This document shows positions 39,123-47,758 of a DNA stretch of 64,000 bases, one piece after another. The position numbers were made by a program, and so were the translations under genes. The first letter of the stretch is position 1. Each line of letters opens with the position of its first letter. The DNA is from Melioribacteraceae bacterium (lineage in GTDB: Bacteria > Bacteroidota > Ignavibacteria > Ignavibacteriales > Melioribacteraceae), in the NCBI GenBank assembly GCA_023230485.1, contig JALNXG010000001.1:62001-126000 (forward strand), in the 5' to 3' direction. The notes under the pieces are model-generated. The model worked only from the letters and a program-made list of their open reading frames with translations, made no database searches and had not been told where the DNA came from.

Positions 39123-40061
39123 ATGGCCTTAGATTCACGCGATTATTACAAACCTTCGGGCATGGGAGGATTTAGTTACTTCCCGCCGGTACTTAAAATT
39201 CTGCTAATGATAAATGTAGCTGTCTATTTTATTCAGATGCTATTTGATAACGTAATGTTCGGTGGTTATCCGGGGGCTTATATTCTTAATCGATATTTCG
39301 CTCTTAATCCTATCGGTGGATTTGATCAAGCCGGTTTTAGTTATAATTTTCAAGTTTGGCAGCTAATCACCTATCAGTTTATGCATGGTTCATTCTCTCA
39401 TATTCTTTTCAATATGTTTATGCTTTGGATGTTCGGTATGGAAATTGAAAATATCATGGGTTCAAAGAAATTCCTGGTTTTTTATCTTGCAGCAGGAGTA
39501 GGTGCAGGATTGCTTCAAGTGATAGCATCTCCATTTTTAGAAAGTACACTAGCCCCTACAATCGGCGCATCGGGTGCAGTTTATGGTGTAATGATAGCTT
39601 TTGCAATGTTTTTCCCTGATCGATACATTTTCCTTTATTTCCTTATCCCTGTTAAAGCAAAGTATTTAATTGCTTTCCTTATTGTTTTTGAATTTTTATC
39701 GATTAATACAAGTGGATTTGTTGCTCATTTAGCACATATTGGTGGAGCTTTAACTGCCTTAGTTTTCATTCTTGCTGATAAAAAAAATAATTTTAATCTT
39801 AATAAGATGTTTAATTCCTTCAAAAAACCAAGCGGCTCTTCAGGGCAGTTTTCTTCCGGGTTTAGAAAACCAAAAAATCCTTTTGAGAAAAATGTTGAAG
39901 AAGCAAAGTATTACGATATAAATGATAAAAATAGTGATGAACCGATTGATGCTTCTCAAGAAGATATCGATAGAATACTCGATAAGATTAGTCAAAGTGG
40001 TTATCAAAAATTAACTGATCATGAAAAGAAAGTATTGTTTGAAGCAAGCAAAAAGAAATAA
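39123..40061 (+). CDS. Rhomboid-family intramembrane serine protease
   Basis: The 312-residue protein has six hydrophobic segments between about 22 and 220. Catalytic Ser150 is in GASGAVYG and His205 in HLAHIGGAL, and the QFMHGSFSHILFNMFMLWMFG segment carries the conserved HxxxN positions. The last 90 residues are cytosolic and acidic, with a DUF6576-like helical end (DIDRILDKISQSGYQKLTDHEKKVL) often found on FCB-group rhomboids. It starts at ATG 39123 after gggg. Its end overlaps the following small lipoprotein frame. Confidence 0.92.
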   Translation: MALDSRDYYKPSGMGGFSYFPPVLKILLMINVAVYFIQMLFDNVMFGGYPGAYILNRYFALNPIGGFDQAGFSYNFQVWQLITYQFMHGSFSHILFNMFMLWMFGMEIENIMGSKKFLVFYLAAGVGAGLLQVIASPFLESTLAPTIGASGAVYGVMIAFAMFFPDRYIFLYFLIPVKAKYLIAFLIVFEFLSINTSGFVAHLAHIGGALTALVFILADKKNNFNLNKMFNSFKKPSGSSGQFSSGFRKPKNPFEKNVEEAKYYDINDKNSDEPIDASQEDIDRILDKISQSGYQKLTDHEKKVLFEASKKK

Positions 40062-40353
40062 TATACTTTTATTTATTTGTCTTTTTATTCTTCTTTCATG
40101 CAGTGGGATAAAGGATGAAGACTATAAAAACTATGCTAAATTTTATGTCGATAAAACTGTATTGATGGAAATATATAATCACGATTCAATTAAGTTAAAT
40201 TCATCACTCGATAGTCTTTATTCAGCTACTAAAATTAATCCTGATCAGTTCAATAAATTTATCTTATCGCTTAAAGAAAATAAGGAGAAATGGAATAATT
40301 TTTATAAAGAGGTTGATGAATATTTGGAATCTCAAATCCAAAAACAGAAGTAA
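40021..40353 (+). CDS. Small lipoprotein, DUF4296-like
   Basis: The frame encodes up to 110 residues. A basic N-terminus and hydrophobic core lead to a lipobox (LFILLSCSG), so the mature protein should be lipid-anchored at Cys27. The mature part is helical and charged (about 80 residues). Its pattern (YVDKTVLMEIYNHDS, then INPDQFNKFILSLKENKEKWNNFY) is reminiscent of DUF4296 lipoproteins, but I am unsure. ATG 40021 lies inside the rhomboid gene, a 41-base overlap. TTG 40039 would give a more compact signal peptide and is equally possible. The stop abuts the convergent recQ stop. Confidence 0.7.
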   Translation: MKRKYCLKQAKRNNILLFICLFILLSCSGIKDEDYKNYAKFYVDKTVLMEIYNHDSIKLNSSLDSLYSATKINPDQFNKFILSLKENKEKWNNFYKEVDEYLESQIQKQK

Positions 40354-42345
40354 TTATTCATTAAATAATTCTAATATCTTTACTCCAATTTTATTATATC
40401 TTGATAGATTGAATCCTTTAATCGCCATAAGTTGAGCAGGTGTTTTTGGTTTTTCTATCACAATTGCTTTTAGCAATTCATCCTTGCAAATTAAATATTC
40501 AGGTTGACTAAATTTTTTTGCTGCTTCAGCGCGTATTTTTCTAAGCTCTAAAAATAATTCTTCATCTTTTTCGTAATCAATTCTTACCGAAGTCAATTCA
40601 CGTTGGCTAATATCGAAATCCAATTCATTATCGAATGAATTACAGTTATCACATTTGCCGCATTTAAAATTTGAATGCTTTTCTCCAAAATAATCAAGTA
40701 TAAAATAGGAACGGCATATTTCGCTTTCAGCGAAACTTTGTATTTGATTTACTTTAGATAATTGATAATCACGATGTTTAAAAGAAGAAATAGAATCAAT
40801 TTTTAATTCGTTGGCTTTAATTCGAAATCCTATTAGTTGGATAGCACCTTTTCCAGCCGGCAAAACAACTTGAGCTAAACCCATATTAGATAAGTTTTTT
40901 ATTTTTTCTATAAACTGTTCGGCTGAAATATCTAATAAACCGGATAGATGTTCAATATTTAATTTTACTCCTGAATTGAATAGCTTCAGCCCTTCTATTC
41001 TAAGTAGTGTAACAGTAATATCTTTGAGAATCGAATCTGGTGTAGAATCAATAAATTCCCGAAGGTAATGTTGCGGTACAATAAATTTAATTGAATATGT
41101 GGAATGCAAGGAATTAAGTTGTCTGAAATAGCCTGATTGAGTTAATGCATTTATCGATACTTTTAATTGTGATTCTGATATTTTTTTTAGTATTGCAAGC
41201 TTAATAACATTATCATCGATATTCATAAAAGAAGAAGATGAGCTGCCAAGCCCAATTTGATAATAATTCAATAGCAGATCATAAACCATCATTATCTGGG
41301 ATATATCAGGATAATTACTATTAATTATCTGTCTTTGTAAAACTATATCTCTCGGATTGTATAATAAAATAGCTTTTGATTCACTCCCGTCGCGTCCTGC
41401 ACGTCCAATTTCTTGATAATAGTTTTCAATCGAAGAAGGGATTTCGTAATGAACAACACTTCTAATATTACTCTTATCTATTCCCATTCCGAACGCATTT
41501 GTCGCACAGATGATTTCTATTTTTTCATTTATAAAATCATCTTGAATCATTTTTCTTATTTCCGAATTTAATGCGCCATGATAGTAAGTAGCATTAAAAC
41601 CAAACTTCTGCAATTCATTTGCTGTTTCTTCTGCAGAACGGCGAGTAGCTGTATATACAATTGCGGGAATATCTAATTTATTGAATAGTCTTAACAGGTC
41701 TCTTTTTTTATTTGTTGAATTAATTACTTTAATTGCGATATTGGGTCTTTCAAATCCTTCAACAAAAATTGATGGCTTCTTCATTTCAAGAAGTTTTACA
41801 ATATCTTCTCTAACAATTTGATTGGCTGTCGCAGTAAAAGCAGATACTTTATTAATTTCGAGAAATTTTACAAATTCAATTATTTTTCTAAAACTCGGTC
41901 TAAAATTATGTCCCCATTCACTTATGCAATGTGCTTCATCAATAAATAAATAGGAGGGTTTTAATTCTTTTAAAATCTTTATGAATGAAGTATCACCTAA
42001 TTTTTCTGGAGAGAGATAAATTAATTTCACTTTTTTCAGAGTAATTAAATTCATAGCAATTCGATAATCGCTATAATCCAAACTGCTATTAATAAAAACC
42101 GCATTCAAATTGTTTTTATTAATTGAATCGACTTGGTCCTTCATTAATGAGATTAAAGGAGAGATAACAATCGAAATAGAATCACTTAAAAGTGCGGGTA
42201 GCTGAAAACATAGAGACTTACCACCTCCGGTTGGGAGTATTGCTAAAACATTTTTTCCTTTAATTATATCTTTGATTATTTCTTCCTGACCACTGCGGAA
42301 AGAGGTAAATCCAAAATGTTCAGATAACTTTTCTTTTAATTTCAT
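40354..42345 (-). CDS. recQ: ATP-dependent DNA helicase RecQ
   Basis: The 663-residue protein has Walker A LPTGGGKSLCFQLPAL (about 38-53), the DEAH box FIDEAHCISEWGHNFRPSF (135-153) and helicase motif VI EIGRAGRDGSESKAIL. The zinc cysteines of the RQC region are present (CRSYFILDYFG, then CGKCDNC). A winged-helix region follows, and a C-terminal HRDC domain (about 595-660, PAQLMAIKGFNLSRYNKIG). It is a 3'-5' helicase acting in recombination and fork repair. It stands alone on the minus strand between two plus-strand genes. Confidence 0.95.
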   Translation of the reverse strand: MKLKEKLSEHFGFTSFRSGQEEIIKDIIKGKNVLAILPTGGGKSLCFQLPALLSDSISIVISPLISLMKDQVDSINKNNLNAVFINSSLDYSDYRIAMNLITLKKVKLIYLSPEKLGDTSFIKILKELKPSYLFIDEAHCISEWGHNFRPSFRKIIEFVKFLEINKVSAFTATANQIVREDIVKLLEMKKPSIFVEGFERPNIAIKVINSTNKKRDLLRLFNKLDIPAIVYTATRRSAEETANELQKFGFNATYYHGALNSEIRKMIQDDFINEKIEIICATNAFGMGIDKSNIRSVVHYEIPSSIENYYQEIGRAGRDGSESKAILLYNPRDIVLQRQIINSNYPDISQIMMVYDLLLNYYQIGLGSSSSSFMNIDDNVIKLAILKKISESQLKVSINALTQSGYFRQLNSLHSTYSIKFIVPQHYLREFIDSTPDSILKDITVTLLRIEGLKLFNSGVKLNIEHLSGLLDISAEQFIEKIKNLSNMGLAQVVLPAGKGAIQLIGFRIKANELKIDSISSFKHRDYQLSKVNQIQSFAESEICRSYFILDYFGEKHSNFKCGKCDNCNSFDNELDFDISQRELTSVRIDYEKDEELFLELRKIRAEAAKKFSQPEYLICKDELLKAIVIEKPKTPAQLMAIKGFNLSRYNKIGVKILELFNE

Positions 42346-42513
42346 CTAACAATTTTACCATATAGATTACTAAATTCCCAAAAATAATCTTAAAAATCTA
42401 ATTTTTATTAAAAACAGAAAAAATTATTGATAATTAAGGTAAATAAGAGGCAAATATTTGGTATAATTATTGTATATAATTTTTGATTTTTAAATAAATA
42501 TTAATGGTTAATT

Positions 42514-43455
42514 ATGGCAAATGACAAATTGAAACTCGAAGATTTACTAACTGGGGTGCAGCGCACAGATGATAGTGATCGAATTGAGTATGTAGCAATT
42601 ATTGGTGGTGGTGTAATGGGGCAGGGAATTGCTCAAACTATATCCGCTGCAGGTATTGATGTGCTTGTAGTCGAACGAGACAAAGAAGGATTGGAAAAAG
42701 CTAAAGATAGTCTGAAAGCAAGTATGGAACGTGAAATTGCTCGCTGGGCTATGACTCAAAGTGAAATGAAATCGATCTTAAGTAGGATTAAATGGACTTT
42801 CGATAAGAATGAGATTCCTGAATGTGACCTTATTATTGAAGCAGTTGATGAAAATATTGAATTAAAGAAAAAAATCTTTTGTGAGCTTGATGCTATCGCT
42901 CGTCCTGATACAATATTTATTTCTAATACATCAACTCTTAGCTTAACGAAAATAGCAGATGCAACTAAAAGGAAAGACAAGATCATTGGAATGCACTTTT
43001 TAAATCCTGTTCCAAAAGTAGCACTTGTAGAATTAGTAAAAGCACTTGAAACATCGGACGAAACAGTTGCAAAGATGAAGAAATTCGCAGCCAAAATCGG
43101 TAAGACGGCAGTAGAAGTTTATGAATATCCTGGATTTGTTACTACAAGAGCAATAGTACCACTTCTTAATGAAGCAATGTATATTTTATTAGAAGGAGTA
43201 GCAAAGGCAAAAGATATAGATACTGCAATGTGTCTTGGTTATCATTTCCAGATGGGTCCGCTTGAAATGGCTGATTCGATGGGATTGGATGAAGTACTTG
43301 CTTGGATGGAAACTTTATGGCAAACTCTTGGTGAGCCTCGATATCGTCCTTGCCCAATTTTAAGAAAATTAGTAAGAGAAAGAAAATTAGGCAAAAAAAC
43401 TTTAGAAGGTTTCTATGTTTATGATAACGAAGGCAAAATTATTGAAAAGAATTAG
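42514..43455 (+). CDS. 3-hydroxyacyl-CoA (3-hydroxybutyryl-CoA) dehydrogenase
   Basis: The 313-residue protein has the NAD-binding IIGGGVMGQGIAQTISAAG (about 29-47). The catalytic residues are in SNTSTLS, GMHFLNPVP (His161, Asn164) and VELVKALETS (Glu173). The C-terminal helical domain has GFVTTRAIVPLLNEAMYILLEG and DTAMCLGYHFQMGPLEMAD. It should oxidise 3-hydroxybutyryl-CoA or run in reverse in butyrate/acyl-CoA metabolism. It carries about 25 extra N-terminal residues (MANDKLKLEDLLTGVQRTDD) before the Rossmann fold. ackA follows 8 bases later, so the two are likely one operon. Confidence 0.93.
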   Translation: MANDKLKLEDLLTGVQRTDDSDRIEYVAIIGGGVMGQGIAQTISAAGIDVLVVERDKEGLEKAKDSLKASMEREIARWAMTQSEMKSILSRIKWTFDKNEIPECDLIIEAVDENIELKKKIFCELDAIARPDTIFISNTSTLSLTKIADATKRKDKIIGMHFLNPVPKVALVELVKALETSDETVAKMKKFAAKIGKTAVEVYEYPGFVTTRAIVPLLNEAMYILLEGVAKAKDIDTAMCLGYHFQMGPLEMADSMGLDEVLAWMETLWQTLGEPRYRPCPILRKLVRERKLGKKTLEGFYVYDNEGKIIEKN

Positions 43456-43463
43456 GAGTTAAA

Positions 43464-44678
43464 ATGAAAATCTTAGTATTAAATTGCGGCAGTTCTTCTA
43501 TCAAATACCAATTTATGGATACTGCTGATCGTATTGAATTAGCAAAAGGATTGGTCGAACGTATAGGAATGTCAAGTGCTGTACTTACTCATACACCAAT
43601 TGGCAAAGAAAAAATAAGAATAGTAGGCGAAATTTTAGATCATTCTATTGCAATTGAATATGTAATTGCTGTTTTATTAAGTCCGCATCATGGCGTTATA
43701 AAAGACAAAAAAGAGATTGAAGCAGTTGGGCATCGCGTAGTACATGGCGGCGAAACATTCTCAGGTTCGGTATTGATTACTTCGCAAGTAATGAAAGCAT
43801 TAAATGATAATATCGAACTTGCGCCTCTTCATAATCCACCAAATATTAAGGGTATTCAAGCTACAATAAATCATCTTCCTAATACTCCACAAGTTGGCGT
43901 TTTTGATACTGCATTCCATGCCACAATGCCATCTCAAGCTTATTTATATGGTTTGCCTTACGAGCTTTATAAAAAGTATAAAATCAGAAGATATGGTTTT
44001 CATGGTACTTCACATAGATATGTTTCGGATAGAGCTGCGGCTATGTTAGGAAAAGACTTAAGTGAAATTAAATTAGTTACTGCACATCTTGGTAATGGAT
44101 GTAGTATGGCGGCTGTGGATAAAGGTATTTCAATAGATACCTCAATGGGATTCACGCCATTGGAAGGGTTACTAATGGGTACAAGAAGTGGTGATATGGA
44201 TCCGTCCGTTATCCTCTATATTATGGGTAAGGAAGGGCTTTCACTCTCCGAAGCAAATACTTTATTAAATAAACATAGCGGACTTATTGGTCTAAGTGGC
44301 GAGAGTTCAGATATGCGCGAAATCGAAGCAGCGGTATTAGAAGGCAATAAAAAAGCTATTTCTGCATTTGATGTTTTCTGCTATCGAATTAAAAAATATG
44401 TAGGTGCTTATGCTGCAGCAATGGGCGGAATTGATGCACTTGTTTTCACTGGTGGTATTGGTGAAAATTCTACTATGGTTAGAGAAAAAGTGAGTAAAGA
44501 TCTGGGATTTCTCGGAATTAAATTTGATAAAGAATTAAATGAGAACGTTAAGGGCGAATGCGAAATTAATACACCGGATTCTACTACAAAAGCATTAAGA
44601 ATTCCTACTAATGAGGAATTAGTTATTGCATTGGATACAGAACAAATTGTATCCGAGCAATTAAAAAGCTTGGAATAA
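43464..44678 (+). CDS. ackA: Acetate kinase
   Basis: The 404-residue length is normal. It carries VLNCGSSSIKYQFMD at the start, the HRVVHGGETFSGS substrate loop, VFDTAFHATMP, RYGFHGTSHRYVS, LGNGCSMAAV and FTGGIGENS. It makes ATP and acetate from acetyl phosphate. No pta or pduL gene is in the window. It follows the hydroxyacyl-CoA dehydrogenase by 8 bases with ribosome binding site taggag, and a terminator hairpin follows. Confidence 0.97.
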   Translation: MKILVLNCGSSSIKYQFMDTADRIELAKGLVERIGMSSAVLTHTPIGKEKIRIVGEILDHSIAIEYVIAVLLSPHHGVIKDKKEIEAVGHRVVHGGETFSGSVLITSQVMKALNDNIELAPLHNPPNIKGIQATINHLPNTPQVGVFDTAFHATMPSQAYLYGLPYELYKKYKIRRYGFHGTSHRYVSDRAAAMLGKDLSEIKLVTAHLGNGCSMAAVDKGISIDTSMGFTPLEGLLMGTRSGDMDPSVILYIMGKEGLSLSEANTLLNKHSGLIGLSGESSDMREIEAAVLEGNKKAISAFDVFCYRIKKYVGAYAAAMGGIDALVFTGGIGENSTMVREKVSKDLGFLGIKFDKELNENVKGECEINTPDSTTKALRIPTNEELVIALDTEQIVSEQLKSLE

Positions 44679-44692
44679 TAATAATTAATTGA

Positions 44693-44719
44693 ATCCCGCC
44701 TAGTGCGGGATTTTTTTTC
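44693..44719 (+). terminator. Rho-independent terminator after ackA
   Basis: A perfect stem aatcccgc (44693-44700) with gcgggatt (44706-44713) and a 5-base loop is followed by a T run to 44719. It closes the hydroxyacyl-CoA dehydrogenase-ackA unit. Confidence 0.9.
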
Positions 44720-44761
44720 CTCTCTCTTTTATGTAAATTACATTTTAAAATTAGGATAACA

Positions 44762-45349
44762 ATGGATTTTAACTTATTTCTATTAACGTTTATTCCATTA
44801 TTCGTGGCAATCGATATTATTGGAACTACTCCAATATTTATTGGCTTCACAGAAGGAATTTCTTCAATTCAAAGAAAAAAATTGATAATTGAAGCATGTC
44901 TTACTGCGTTCACCGTTGCAATACTATTCCTCTTTGGTGGAAAAGCAGTTCTAAGATTTCTCGGAATTACTATCAATGATTTTAGAATTGCAGGAGGTAT
45001 ATTATTATTGATATTGAGTATTAATGATATAATGAGTTCATCTGATAGCAGAAGAAATCCACATACTAATATTGGTATAGTACCACTTGGAATTCCATTG
45101 ATAATGGGCCCGGCTGCTTTAGCAACTATTATGATACTGACAGATAAAAATGGGTTCGACTATACTGTTTTAGCTTTATTGGCAAATTTTATTATAATAG
45201 TTACCATATTAATAAATGCTAAGTGGGTTGCAAAAGTTATTGGAGAAGGTGGCTCAAAAGCTTTTGCAAAAATTGCGTCTCTTTTCCTTGCTGCTTATGC
45301 GGTTATGATGATCCGAGAGGGAATTGAGCAGGTAATAAAAACATTATAG
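44762..45349 (+). CDS. MarC-family inner-membrane protein
   Basis: This 195-residue protein has six hydrophobic helices. MarC features include the N-terminal FIPLFVAIDIIGTTPIFIGFTEG, FRIAGGILLLILSINDI and the second-half repeat VPLGIPLIMGPAALATIMIL. The family's function is unknown, and an earlier link to antibiotic resistance was not upheld. It ends 7 bases before an SDR gene. Confidence 0.9.
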   Translation: MDFNLFLLTFIPLFVAIDIIGTTPIFIGFTEGISSIQRKKLIIEACLTAFTVAILFLFGGKAVLRFLGITINDFRIAGGILLLILSINDIMSSSDSRRNPHTNIGIVPLGIPLIMGPAALATIMILTDKNGFDYTVLALLANFIIIVTILINAKWVAKVIGEGGSKAFAKIASLFLAAYAVMMIREGIEQVIKTL

Positions 45350-45356
45350 GTGGCTT

Positions 45357-46148
45357 ATGGAACTAAGTCTTCAAAATAAAAACGTCCTTATTACAGCTTC
45401 AAGTATGGGCATTGGAAGAGTTACTGCTGAACTATTTTTATCTGAAGGAGCTAATGTTGTTATCTGTTCGAGAAATAGAGAGCATTTAATTAAAGCATCA
45501 GAAGAAATTAATCATGCTTATAACAAAGAAGTTTTGTGGGAAGTATGCGATCTTGATAAATTAGCAGATATTGAAAATATAATAAAGTTTTGTGAGACAC
45601 ATCTTGGCTCAATAGATATACTTGTAAATAATTGTGGCGGTCCTCGTCCCGGTTTTTTTGAAGAGTTAAATGATTCTGATTGGAATAATGGATTCAATCA
45701 AGTATTATTAAGTGCAGTGCGATTTTCTAAATTTGTTCTTCCTGCGATGATAAAAAATAATTGGGGCAGAATTATTAACATAACTTCTATATCCGTAAAA
45801 CAGCCGGTTGACAATTTGATTCTTTCCAATGCTTTTAGAAGTGCAGTTACGGCGATGTCCAAAACTATAAGTTCGCAAGTCGGAAAGCATAATATCACAA
45901 TTAATAATGTTGCACCGGGATATACACTTACGCAACGTTTATATGACTTATCAGCAAGTAGGGCAAAATTATCAGGAGAATCGCAAGAAGATATTTTGAC
46001 TAAGATGGCTAATGACGTACCAATGAAACGTTTAGCAAACCCTGAAGAGGTGGCATCCCTGATAGTTTATCTTGCTTCTGAAGTTGCCGGTTATATTACC
46101 GGCACTACAATTCCCGTTGACGGCGGCATAACAAAATCTACATATTAA
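45357..46148 (+). CDS. Atypical short-chain dehydrogenase/reductase lacking the catalytic tyrosine
   Basis: The 263-residue Rossmann protein has the cofactor motif TASSMGIG (13-20) in place of TGxxxGIG, the NNCGG motif (91-95, NNAG in most) and the active-site Ser144 in NITSIS. Where SDRs have YxxxK, this reads LSNAFRSAV (156-164), so Tyr becomes Ser157 and Lys becomes Arg161. The LSNxxR pattern marks a known divergent subgroup resembling beta-ketoacyl-ACP reductases but lacking a perfect tetrad. Activity and substrate are unknown. It is likely co-transcribed with marC upstream and the COG2509 gene 4 bases downstream. Confidence 0.9.
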   Translation: MELSLQNKNVLITASSMGIGRVTAELFLSEGANVVICSRNREHLIKASEEINHAYNKEVLWEVCDLDKLADIENIIKFCETHLGSIDILVNNCGGPRPGFFEELNDSDWNNGFNQVLLSAVRFSKFVLPAMIKNNWGRIINITSISVKQPVDNLILSNAFRSAVTAMSKTISSQVGKHNITINNVAPGYTLTQRLYDLSASRAKLSGESQEDILTKMANDVPMKRLANPEEVASLIVYLASEVAGYITGTTIPVDGGITKSTY

Positions 46149-46152
46149 TAGA

Positions 46153-47709
46153 ATGATTAAAGAAACTGAAATTGTTGTCCCACTTGATTTTATAAATGAC
46201 TTTGAAAAAATTCGTGAGTTAAGTGCATTAAAAATTGGAATTGATTTAACTGAACTCAATTTCTTAAAGATTAGAAAACGTTCAATTGATGCACGCTCTA
46301 AAGAGCCAATATTTCGACTTTCAGTAATTGCATATGCAAATGAAGACCCACCGTTAGAAATATTTCCTATTAAATTTAAACCGGTAACAAGTAATCTTCG
46401 ATGTCATATTATAGGAAGTGGTCCTGCCGGTTTATTCGCAGCACTCAAATGTATTGAGCTTAATATAAAACCAATAATATTTGAACGTGGAAAAGATGTT
46501 CAATCGAGAAGAAGAGACTTAAAAGCAATTCAACAAGAAGGAATTGTAAATCCCGATTCTAATTATTGCTTCGGTGAAGGTGGAGCTGGAACATACAGTG
46601 ATGGGAAATTATATACTCGCTCGAAAAAAAGGGGAGATGTCGATTCCATACTTTCGCTTTTCGTCTTTCATGGAGCTTCTCCCGATATATTAATTGATGC
46701 ACATCCACATATAGGCTCTAATAAACTTCCAAAAATTATTACTGCAATTCGCGATACAATAGTTCAATGCGGTGGGGAGATACATTTCGATAGTAAGCTA
46801 ACAGGAATTACTTTAAAAAACTCACTAATAGACACAATCACAATAAATGAATCAGTAGAACATAAAATTGTTAAATTAATTTTAGCAACGGGACATTCGG
46901 CAAGAGATATTTATTATTTACTGCATAGTAAAAATATACTTGTTGAATCGAAGCCTTATGCAATTGGTGTTAGAATTGAGCATCCTCAAAAGCTGATTGA
47001 TAAAATTCAATATCATTCAGAAATACGTCATGAGAACCTTCCGGCATCTGCATATAATTTTGCATGTCAAATCGGGGAGAAGGGAGTTTATTCATTTTGT
47101 ATGTGTCCGGGTGGAATTATAGTTCCTGCATCCACTGAAGAGGATGAATTGGTACTTAATGGAATGTCAGTTTCCAGAAGAGATTCTCCATTTGCTAATT
47201 CGGGATTTGTTGTTAATATCGACGAAAAGGATTGGGGAGAAAGTAAAAATATTTTTGCCGGACTTGAATATCAATCATTGATTGAGCAGACGGTTTATAA
47301 AGCCGGAGGTGGTAGGCAGAAATCACCTGCTCAACGTATAACTGATTTTGTTGAAAATAAATTATCTAGTTCATTGCCCGATTCATCTTATATTCCCGGT
47401 ATTGTTTCTTCTCCACTTCATGAAATATTGCCAAGGAATATTTCAGTCCCTCTCCAGAAAGCATTATTAGAAACTAATAAGGGTATGAGAGGATATTTTA
47501 CGAGCGAAGCGCAAATATTAGCCGCAGAGACAAGAACGAGTTCGCCAATACGAATACCTCGTGATAATGAATCGAAAAATCATGTTCAGATTAAAAATTT
47601 ATATCCATGCGGAGAGGGAGCAGGATATGCAGGTGGAATTATATCAGCGGCTATTGATGGGGAGAAAACAGTAGAAGCAATTGCTAAATCTTATTATTCC
47701 AAATTGTAA
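46153..47709 (+). CDS. COG2509-type FAD-dependent dehydrogenase
   Basis: This 518-residue protein carries an FAD motif (CHIIGSGPAGLFAALKCIEL, from about 93) after an N-terminal domain of about 90 residues. The family signature is NYCFGEGGAGTYSDGKLYTRSKKRG, with LATGHSARDIYYLL and the C-terminal YPCGEGAGYAGGIISAAIDG. Members are predicted NAD(P)/FAD dehydrogenases of uncharacterised substrate, often called YhiN-like or related to geranylgeranyl reductases. It follows the SDR gene by 4 bases and is convergent with tyrA. Confidence 0.85.
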   Translation: MIKETEIVVPLDFINDFEKIRELSALKIGIDLTELNFLKIRKRSIDARSKEPIFRLSVIAYANEDPPLEIFPIKFKPVTSNLRCHIIGSGPAGLFAALKCIELNIKPIIFERGKDVQSRRRDLKAIQQEGIVNPDSNYCFGEGGAGTYSDGKLYTRSKKRGDVDSILSLFVFHGASPDILIDAHPHIGSNKLPKIITAIRDTIVQCGGEIHFDSKLTGITLKNSLIDTITINESVEHKIVKLILATGHSARDIYYLLHSKNILVESKPYAIGVRIEHPQKLIDKIQYHSEIRHENLPASAYNFACQIGEKGVYSFCMCPGGIIVPASTEEDELVLNGMSVSRRDSPFANSGFVVNIDEKDWGESKNIFAGLEYQSLIEQTVYKAGGGRQKSPAQRITDFVENKLSSSLPDSSYIPGIVSSPLHEILPRNISVPLQKALLETNKGMRGYFTSEAQILAAETRTSSPIRIPRDNESKNHVQIKNLYPCGEGAGYAGGIISAAIDGEKTVEAIAKSYYSKL

Positions 47710-47758
47710 TTTCTCTGTAACTTGAAGGTGCTTTCCCAAATAGTAGCTTTTGCTAAAT

